From Lentisphaerota bacterium (GTDB lineage: Bacteria > Verrucomicrobiota > Lentisphaeria > Victivallales > UBA1829): a stretch of DNA of 64,000 nt. The position numbers and the translations under genes are program-made. Location of the stretch: NCBI GenBank assembly GCA_015061915.1, contig SUVR01000003.1, positions 124,001 to 188,000 on the forward strand, given 5' to 3'. The notes under the pieces were generated by a model. It was not told where the DNA came from. It made no database searches and saw only the letters and a program-made list of their open reading frames with translations. Shown in pieces: positions 57,355 through 64,000 of the stretch (its first letter is position 1; every line of letters begins with the position of its first letter).

Positions 57355-59075
57355 GCATCCTGCTGGCGTTCATCAAGGATTGCTTTGTTCAGTGCTGTAA
57401 ACAGTGCCAGGATCGCTGCCTGGTCAATGTTTTCATGGCGTCCTGCACCGTAGAAAAGAGCATTATCCGTTTTCCGTCTGACCCCAACGAATGCCAGCGC
57501 CTCGGCGTCAGCATTCGTACCCAATGTCCTTTCAGAAAAGTCTTCCAGAATGAAGTCAAAGAGGTGTTCACTTTCACGGATCGCATGGACCGTAGCGGAG
57601 AGCGGACCATTACCGCGGCCGCGCACTTCCATCGGCTTCCCATCGAATTCAATGGAAAGTTTTACATCGATCTTGCTGCTCTGTTCATTTTCATTATGCG
57701 TTTCGTCCTGATTCACACGGGAGAACTTGCGCAACTCGAAGGGGCCGGAGCAATTCACAAATTCGTCATTGAAGATCTGGATCAGCATATCGCCATCCAG
57801 CTCACATTCGTGTTCATCTGCATAGCGCTGAACTGCAGCTCCGATAAACGGGTGCATACTCTTCGGCGGGAAAATGCCGAATTCATGTTCCAGAATATAT
57901 GCTACACCGCCTTTACCGGACTGGCTGTTAATACGGATCAGACGCTCATACTTTCTGCCCAGATCTGCCGGATCAACGTGCAGATAAGGAACCTTCCAAC
58001 CCAGTTTGAACATTTCACAAGCTTTGTCCTGATTGTCCAAACCTTTGCGGATCGCATCCTGATGAGAACCGGAGAATGCTGTGAATGCAAGCTGACCGGC
58101 GTACGGATGCCGTTCATGCACTTCAATACCGGTAGCCTTTTCGATCACACGCACAATATGCGGCACATCGCTGAAATCCAGCTTGGGATCGATCCCTCTG
58201 GAAAACAGGTTCAACCCCAGAATCAGAATATCCAGGTTCCCCGTCCGTTCCCCGTGACCGAGCAAACAGCCTTCCACCCGTTCCGCACCTGCCATCAGAG
58301 TCATTTCCGTGGATGCCACGGCGCAACCCTGGTCGTTGTGAGAATGAACGCTGATCGTTGTTTCATCCATATAAGGATAATGTTTCACAAAATATTCGAT
58401 CATATCGGCGTAATGGAACGGCGCACGGCGTTCCACGGTTTGGGGCAGGTTCAAAATGAAGTCCCGTTTCTTGGAGGGACCCCATGTTTCCTTGACTGCC
58501 TTACACAGTTCGACGCAGAAATCCAGATCGGTATCTGTGAACTCTTCCGGAGAGAACTCATAGGCAACTTTGCCCCAGAGACCGGCTTCTTTCAGATACT
58601 TGATCACAAGTTTTGTGCCGTCGACAGCCATTTTGATCACTTCATCATGCGTCTTGCCGAAAACGATCTTGCTGTGCAGGTCGCTGGTCGCCACATACAT
58701 GTGCAGGATCGTGTTATCCTGCCCCTTCAGCGCTTCAACAGTGCGCTTGATGAGGTTTTCCCGTGCCTGGGTCAGCACGGAAATGCGGACGCCTTCCGGG
58801 ATCAGTTTCCCTTCGATCAGCCGGCGTACAAAGTTGAAATCATCCTGCGACGCAGATGGAAAAGAGACTTCGATTTCTTTAAACCCCACGTCGCAAAGAA
58901 GCTTGAAATATTCCAACTTTTTTTCCGGATTCATAGGCAGCGGAAGAGCCTGGTTGCCATCCCGCAAATCTACGGAACACCAGGTGGGCGCTTGTGTGAG
59001 TTCACGGTCGATCCAGTCCCGCTTGTCCAACGGGATCCGTTCCGGTCTCACATACTTCGGAAAAGTTGTATTCAT
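57351..59075 (-). CDS. leuA: 2-isopropylmalate synthase (long form)
   Basis: APTWCSVDLRDGNQALPLPMNPEKKLEYF; SVHSHNDQGCAVA; C-terminal regulatory domain. Confidence 0.96.
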   Translation of the reverse strand: MNTTFPKYVRPERIPLDKRDWIDRELTQAPTWCSVDLRDGNQALPLPMNPEKKLEYFKLLCDVGFKEIEVSFPSASQDDFNFVRRLIEGKLIPEGVRISVLTQARENLIKRTVEALKGQDNTILHMYVATSDLHSKIVFGKTHDEVIKMAVDGTKLVIKYLKEAGLWGKVAYEFSPEEFTDTDLDFCVELCKAVKETWGPSKKRDFILNLPQTVERRAPFHYADMIEYFVKHYPYMDETTISVHSHNDQGCAVASTEMTLMAGAERVEGCLLGHGERTGNLDILILGLNLFSRGIDPKLDFSDVPHIVRVIEKATGIEVHERHPYAGQLAFTAFSGSHQDAIRKGLDNQDKACEMFKLGWKVPYLHVDPADLGRKYERLIRINSQSGKGGVAYILEHEFGIFPPKSMHPFIGAAVQRYADEHECELDGDMLIQIFNDEFVNCSGPFELRKFSRVNQDETHNENEQSSKIDVKLSIEFDGKPMEVRGRGNGPLSATVHAIRESEHLFDFILEDFSERTLGTNADAEALAFVGVRRKTDNALFYGAGRHENIDQAAILALFTALNKAILDERQQDA

Positions 59076-59211
59076 CATTCGTTCCTTAGAATGGATTTTT
59101 CTTCCATTCTCTCCTTCCTGTGGTTTAGGGTTCACTGTGTAATATACAAGACTTTTTCCTTTTTTAAATAGCAGACGCAAGAAAAAAGATATTTTTTTTG
59201 ACTTTTTTTTC

Positions 59212-59239
59212 TTGTATCTCGATTTTTCTATGCTAACTT
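59212..59239 (+). promoter_or_regulatory. Candidate sigma70-type promoter upstream of the secreted protein at 59296
   Basis: TTGTAT (59212-59217), 16-nt spacer, TAACTT (59234-59239). Confidence 0.4.
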
Positions 59240-59295
59240 ATGAAAAATTACTGTTTTTATCTATAGTTTCTGTAAAAGCGAAAGGATGAGTCGAA

Positions 59296-60546
59296 ATGAT
59301 GTCAAAAATGAAAAAAATCTTTCTTGCAGTGCTTGTCGCTGTTGGTTTTGCTGTGCCGCAGCTTTCCGCACAACAGTCGGTCGCCGCAAAATATGTGGAT
59401 CAGGATGGTTTCACTTATGCAATTCGTGATTGCGGCTATATGCTCTCCTGGATCGAAGAAGTTTACAAGGTGGGGACAGCAAAGTTGGCTTCTGATCCCA
59501 AGTTCGTCATTTTTGATAAGGTGATTCGTGAGTTTTGGAAAGAATGTAATGCTTCCCAGTGGGGGTACGCCGCAATCAGCGGAAAGGAAGTCAGTCCCGA
59601 TTTTTATTCCATCAAGCAGTTCGGAGAACTTCCGGCAGCCAAACGGACCGGCTGGCTTTGGAAACTTTCCCCCAACTCCCGGACAGTTCCATTTGTCGAT
59701 GTTATGCCGAAACATACGCTGGTCGGTTTCGGTTGCAATTTTAACGGCGCAGCTCTGGTTGCAATGGTGGATCATTATGTCGCAAAATTCGGAGATCAGC
59801 AAATCAAAGACGGTTATGCCGGATTCCTCGCACAAGGGCAGGAACAGGGCGTAGATGTGAAAAAGATCCTTGCGTCCATCGAAGGTCTTTCTTTTGCTGT
59901 CGAAGCCGACCCCGCGCGACTGGTTATGCCCGGTTTTTCTTCTGCGGCTTTGATCCTGGCGGTGAAGGATCGCTCCCTTATGGATGCTGTTTTGCAGATC
60001 GCAAAAACAGAGAATCCCGGTCTGGTGACTGCAGCCGGCGAAATCCTGATTCCCACGGAGTACGGCGCTGTCGCAATCTTCCAGGTTGGAAAGTACTTTG
60101 TTGCAACAACTGACCCCGCTGGCGTGAAAAATGTGATCGCCGGAAAAGCTCCCTCCCTGAAACAGAATCCCGATTATATCAGATATTCTGCCGGGACGCC
60201 TTCAGCAGGAATTGGTTTTATGTTCATTTCTTCTGAACTTGGAAAAACTGTCCTGCCGGCTTATCTGCCTTTGATCCCGGCTGAAGTTACTCAAAAGGTG
60301 GATGTGAATGCTCTGTGCAAAGTGATCGGGATCGGTCCTGCCGTTTACAGCGTATATTATATGAATCAGGATGGGTGTGGAACGATAACCAATACCGGCA
60401 GTAAAGGGCTTGCCATCTTTTGCAGCGATTCTTCTATGGGAATGGCTGCTTCTTACCAGATAATGGCTTTGCTCGGTTGTTATCCCGATCTCCTCAATAC
60501 GGATGATTTTCAGGAAACGGATGATTTTCAGGAAGTGACTGAATAA
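59296..60546 (+). CDS. Hypothetical secreted protein
   Basis: Signal peptide KKIFLAVLVAVGFAVPQLSAQQ; 416-aa ORF; no family recognised. Confidence 0.7.
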   Translation: MMSKMKKIFLAVLVAVGFAVPQLSAQQSVAAKYVDQDGFTYAIRDCGYMLSWIEEVYKVGTAKLASDPKFVIFDKVIREFWKECNASQWGYAAISGKEVSPDFYSIKQFGELPAAKRTGWLWKLSPNSRTVPFVDVMPKHTLVGFGCNFNGAALVAMVDHYVAKFGDQQIKDGYAGFLAQGQEQGVDVKKILASIEGLSFAVEADPARLVMPGFSSAALILAVKDRSLMDAVLQIAKTENPGLVTAAGEILIPTEYGAVAIFQVGKYFVATTDPAGVKNVIAGKAPSLKQNPDYIRYSAGTPSAGIGFMFISSELGKTVLPAYLPLIPAEVTQKVDVNALCKVIGIGPAVYSVYYMNQDGCGTITNTGSKGLAIFCSDSSMGMAASYQIMALLGCYPDLLNTDDFQETDDFQEVTE

Positions 60547-60694
60547 AGCAGAGCGTTTATCTTCCGGCAAAAGGTAGCTGGTCAAACTCCGGCTGCCTTC
60601 CGTTTTTTTGTTGAAATATGTATAGTATGACGCAAAAAAACAGTCGGATTATGAAAAAAATTAAAAAAAATTATGCTTTGCGGACAAAATACTA

Positions 60695-60722
60695 TTGATT
60701 TTTTGGACATTGCAGGTATAAT
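60695..60722 (+). promoter_or_regulatory. Candidate sigma70-type promoter upstream of the tolC-like gene
   Basis: TTGATT (60695-60700), 16-nt spacer, TATAAT (60717-60722). Confidence 0.55.
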
Positions 60723-60839
60723 ATATAATAGGCGCTGGATGTTTTTTGAAAAAAGAATGTCCAACGTTGTGCGTATTTTTTTTGATAACAAATAACAAAA
60801 AAATAAACTAAAAACCCGATAGAAGTGGGGGAAGAAACA

Positions 60840-62570
60840 ATGAAAAAAATCTTAACTATGGCAGGCATTATGCTCGCCGGTCTTGCTGCTCTGACTGGCT
60901 GTAAGACCCAGGAAGACTACGCAAATGATCGCGCGGTCAATGCAGTCCAGCACTGGGAACAGTCCCGCTGGAACAAGTTTGATGAAAAGCACGAGTTCAA
61001 ACTGGAAGAGTGCATCAGCCTCGCCATGGAACACAACCTGGACATCAAGGTTGCCAAACTCGAAGAAGAAGTCACCCGCAATCAGATGATTGCCGAAGCT
61101 ATGGGTATGCTGCCCGAGCTTACTGTCTCCAATAACTACAGTCATCGTGACAACACGGCTGCTTCCAGCAGCAAGTCTGTGTCCGAAGGTGGTGCCACTT
61201 ACAACTACTCCACTTCCACCGAACGCGATATTAACTATTTGAATATTGACCTGGCACTCAGCCTTATGGACTTCGGTCTGGCTGCTGCGAACACGGTTCA
61301 GGCAAATGACCGCACTCTGATCCGCGAACAGCGTACCCGCAGAGCTGCTCAGAACCTGCAGCTGGATGTGGTCCGCGTTTACTTCCAGGTCGCTGCCGCT
61401 CAGAAAGCCATCACCATCACCAATGATCTGCTCAATAAGTGCAAAACCCGCTATGAACTGATCCGCGAAATGGCTCAGAAGAAATACATCGACCCCTTCC
61501 GGGCATTCGATGAAACCCGTCGTTTCGTTGATATGGAAAAGCGCCTGACCAACTACACCCGCAGCTATGACAACAGCCGCGCTGAACTCCGCGCTCTCCT
61601 CGGCCTCGCCGGCAGCAATGACATCATTGTGGATTCCTCCATGCTCAATGTGGATATGCCCCCGGTGTTCGATCTGCCCTCCATCGAAGTTCAGGAACAG
61701 ATCGCTCTTCTCAACAGACCGGAACTCTATGAAATCGATATGACCCGTCACATCAACGTGGTGGAACTCTACAAGACCATCATTATGATGTTCCCGAACG
61801 TCCGTATGTACCTCGATTTCACCAACAGCACCAACAGCTTCCTCTACCACTCCAGCTGGATGGAAATCGGTATCCGCGCAGCTTACAACCTGCTCAAGCT
61901 CCCGCAGCAGATCATGCGTGCCCGCAGCTACTACAAGCAGATCGAAGCGGAAGATGCCCGCAACTATGCCCAGGCGATCGGTATCATCGCTCAGGTCCGC
62001 ATTGCCAATGCGAACCTCAAGAGCATGAGAGACCGTTTTGTGCTGGATAACAACATCTACAAAGCATACAGCGAAAACCTGAAGAATGCGGAAAAAGGCA
62101 TCAAGTCCGGTACCGGTCTGACCCAGCTGGAACTTGACCACATCCGCCTTGCCACTGCTGAAACCCAGATCGAACGCCTGATGTCCCTCGGCAACTACTA
62201 TGTGGCATACTACCGCGTCCTCAACACGATGGGTATCGATGGTACCAAGATCGGTGCAAACGACAGCTTTGTGAAGGCCTGCCAGCAGAAGCTGGAAGCC
62301 GCCCGTGCGGAAGCCGAAGAAGGTATCCGTGAAGCTTGGGAAGTTGCCCGTCAGGAAAAGTGGGTCGATATCCCGGTTGCTCCCCCCAGCGTTGCCAAGA
62401 AGGCAGCTCCGGCAGCAAAGCCCGCAGCCAAAGCTGTTGCCAAACCGGCAGCGAAACCCGCAGCTAAAGCTGTTGCCAAACCGGCAGCAAAGCCCGCAGC
62501 TAAAGCTGTTGCCAAACCGGCAGTGAAACCCGCAGTGGCTGCTCCGGCAAAGGCACCGGTGAAGAAGTAA
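60840..62570 (+). CDS. TolC family outer-membrane efflux lipoprotein with Ala/Lys/Pro repeat tail
   Basis: Lipobox-like LAALTGCKTQ; OEP-type helical repeats (LEECISLAMEHNLDIKVAKLEEEV..., ALLGLAGSNDI); C-terminal (AAKPAAKAVAKP)n. Confidence 0.88.
   Translation: MKKILTMAGIMLAGLAALTGCKTQEDYANDRAVNAVQHWEQSRWNKFDEKHEFKLEECISLAMEHNLDIKVAKLEEEVTRNQMIAEAMGMLPELTVSNNYSHRDNTAASSSKSVSEGGATYNYSTSTERDINYLNIDLALSLMDFGLAAANTVQANDRTLIREQRTRRAAQNLQLDVVRVYFQVAAAQKAITITNDLLNKCKTRYELIREMAQKKYIDPFRAFDETRRFVDMEKRLTNYTRSYDNSRAELRALLGLAGSNDIIVDSSMLNVDMPPVFDLPSIEVQEQIALLNRPELYEIDMTRHINVVELYKTIIMMFPNVRMYLDFTNSTNSFLYHSSWMEIGIRAAYNLLKLPQQIMRARSYYKQIEAEDARNYAQAIGIIAQVRIANANLKSMRDRFVLDNNIYKAYSENLKNAEKGIKSGTGLTQLELDHIRLATAETQIERLMSLGNYYVAYYRVLNTMGIDGTKIGANDSFVKACQQKLEAARAEAEEGIREAWEVARQEKWVDIPVAPPSVAKKAAPAAKPAAKAVAKPAAKPAAKAVAKPAAKPAAKAVAKPAVKPAVAAPAKAPVKK
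62412..62519 (+). repeat. Three in-frame 36-bp tandem repeats encoding AAKPAAKAVAKP
   Basis: GCAGC(A/G)AA(G/A)CCCGCAGC(C/T)AAAGCTGTTGCCAAACCG at 62412, 62448 and 62484, then a partial fourth unit. Confidence 0.95.
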
Positions 62571-62598
62571 TTTCTTTCCCGATTCATTGTTCCCCGAA

Positions 62599-62631
62599 CG
62601 GTTCCGATCATCAGGTCGGAACCGTTTTTTT
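62599..62631 (+). terminator. Rho-independent terminator after the tolC-like gene
   Basis: CGGTTCCGA(62599-62607)/TCGGAACCG(62616-62624) followed by TTTTTTT. Confidence 0.88.
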
Positions 62632-62635
62632 ATAC

Positions 62636-63040
62636 TTTTTTTGACGCTCCGTACCTTAATGTCGCCGGGGAAACGTTCCCCGGTGATCCGAACGGGTCTG
62701 TTTTTGACGGGCGACTGATCGCAGTATGGGGGTAAGGGGGAGCCGTCAAAAACAGGGGGTGCAGAGCACCCTCTTACTTGTGCCGCCCAACTCAACTGCG
62801 TTTCGTCGCGGCACGGGAAGATCTATTTGCCACGCCAAAAGGTTCGGGGATGCAAAGCACCCTCTTACTTGTGCCGCCCAACTCAACTGCGTTTCGTCGC
62901 GGCACGGGAAGATCTATTTGCCACGCCAAAAGGTTCGGGGCGCAAAGCACCCTCTTACTTGTGCCGCCCAACTCAACTGCGTTTCGTCGCGGCACGGGAA
63001 GATCCATTTGCCACGCCAAAAGGTTCGGGGTGCAAAGCAC
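62636..63040 (+). repeat. Dispersed structured repeat, copy B, continuing into ~90-bp tandem repeats
   Basis: 62636 onward matches copy A; 13-bp inverted repeat 62698-62710/62743-62755; CTCTTACTTGTGCCGCCCAACTCAACTGCGTTTCGTCGCGGCACGGGAAGATC(T/C)ATTTGCCACGCCAAAAGGTTCGGGG recurs at 62771, 62862 and 62952. Confidence 0.95.
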
Positions 63041-63335
63041 CCTTTTCATTGTACGGCTACCGCGGTCGCTGAAGCTATGGCGGGACAAGCAGCTTCGCAA
63101 GCTCGCTTGCCGTACGGAGGGATTTTGTTTGCCATATATGAAACAATGCAGCGCTCGCTTGCGACACATAGGAGTTTATTTTACTCATGGTTCGGACCCT
63201 TCGGACGAAAAGGCTCATCCCAGTCATCCCAGTCTTCTCATAAGAGGGCTGTTGCGGCATACTTTGTGTGATCCGGGATAAAATCAGGAGAATATGTCCC
63301 TGTTAAAGTTTTTTTTCGCAGTTGATGTTCTCTGC

Positions 63336-63363
63336 TTGTAATTTTTAAAAAGTGTGCTATATT
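63336..63363 (+). promoter_or_regulatory. Candidate sigma70-type promoter upstream of efp
   Basis: TTGTAA (63336-63341), 16-nt spacer ending AAAGTGTGC, TATATT (63358-63363). Confidence 0.6.
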
Positions 63364-63406
63364 TTAGCGAAACTCAAATTATCAACCAATTTAACAGGAG
63401 TATTTT

Positions 63407-63976
63407 ATGTACAGTGCAGCAGACTTGAAGAAAGGCCTGAAGATCGAAATTGATGGCGAACCCTATGCCATTACTGAATTTGAATTCTGCAAACCCGGCA
63501 AAGGTACCGCTCTTTACCGTTGCAAACTGAAAAGCATGATCACCGGCAGCACCATGGACCGCACTTTCCGCCCGGTGGATAAAGTCGGCAAGCCGGACCT
63601 GGAAGAACGGGAACTCTACTATTCCTATCAGGATGGCGACAGCTATGTGTTCAGCGATGCCGAAACCTATGAAGAAGTCACAGCCAACGCCGATCTCCTC
63701 GGCAAGAGCATCTACTTCCTGATCGAAGAATCCCTCTGCAACGGTCTGTTCTTCAATGGCAAGCTGATCGATATCACCCTGCCCACCTTCATTGAAAAGG
63801 TCATCACCGAAACCGAACCCGGCGCCCGCGGCGATACCGCTTCCACTAACGTGATGAAGCCCGCCAAGATCGATAACGGCTACGAACTGATGGTCCCGCT
63901 ATTCATCAACGAAGGCGACACCATTAAGATCGATACCCGTACCGGTGACTACTCCGAACGCGTCAGCAAAGGCTGA
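63407..63976 (+). CDS. efp: Elongation factor P
   Basis: EFCKPGKGTALYRCKLKSMITGSTMDRTFRPVDKV...; full three-domain length; C-terminus IKIDTRTGDYSERVSKG. Confidence 0.97.
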   Translation: MYSAADLKKGLKIEIDGEPYAITEFEFCKPGKGTALYRCKLKSMITGSTMDRTFRPVDKVGKPDLEERELYYSYQDGDSYVFSDAETYEEVTANADLLGKSIYFLIEESLCNGLFFNGKLIDITLPTFIEKVITETEPGARGDTASTNVMKPAKIDNGYELMVPLFINEGDTIKIDTRTGDYSERVSKG

Positions 63977-64000
63977 TCGTTCCCGTGACTCCGGGCAACC

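Noticed and set aside
59076-59295. Riboswitch or T-box leader upstream of leuA
   Set aside because: No convincing leader structure, leucine-codon run or T-box motif could be read in the short divergent region.
60852-62795. 647-aa minus-strand ORF
   Set aside because: Antisense to the tolC-like gene; the Cys/Gly/Phe-rich segment is the reverse reading of the Ala/Lys/Pro repeats.
62758-63040. CRISPR array
   Set aside because: The ~90-bp units are contiguous with no unique spacers and no cas genes nearby; they are tandem repeats.
62778-63281. 167-aa repetitive ORF (and the overlapping 62726-63271 ORF)
   Set aside because: Translation of the ~90-bp non-coding repeat; a period divisible by 3 keeps it open. 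Multiple frames are open at once and there is no credible start context.

Overview
The window reads as a chromosomal segment of a GC-rich Gram-negative-type bacterium. Gene content (secreted DUF4091/GH123-like paralogs, ExbBD/TonB, TolC, TolB, a stand-alone RfaE1-type kinase) suggests a PVC-group, Lentisphaerota/Victivallis-like gut organism; this is inference only. About 48 credible CDS cover most of the 64 kb. Most are housekeeping genes: rny, fthC, frr, folC, tolB-like, ftsW-murG, thyX, ferredoxin, rfaE1, maf, ftsK, leuA, dacA, tolC-like, efp. Accessory content includes three tandem endonuclease/exonuclease/phosphatase (EEP) genes, tandem MATE transporters, and a probable host-glycan block: a sialidase-like gene, duplicated DUF4091/GH123-like plus CBM9-like two-gene modules, and a GalE/NahK/nucleotidyltransferase/ROK-like operon. 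No CRISPR array, tRNA, rRNA, transposase or prophage was recognised by eye. The most unusual signals are non-coding: (1) a dispersed structured repeat found twice in opposite orientation, each copy starting directly after the terminator T-tract of its upstream gene, with one copy running into a ~90-bp tandem array; (2) a string of paired palindromes after the GH-like cluster; (3) a 26-bp-arm GC-rich inverted repeat next to an ArfB-like gene; (4) a possible 6S-like ncRNA plus terminator beside fthC; (5) a recurrent promoter architecture with a 16-nt spacer. All homology calls are from reading protein motifs; no searches were run.
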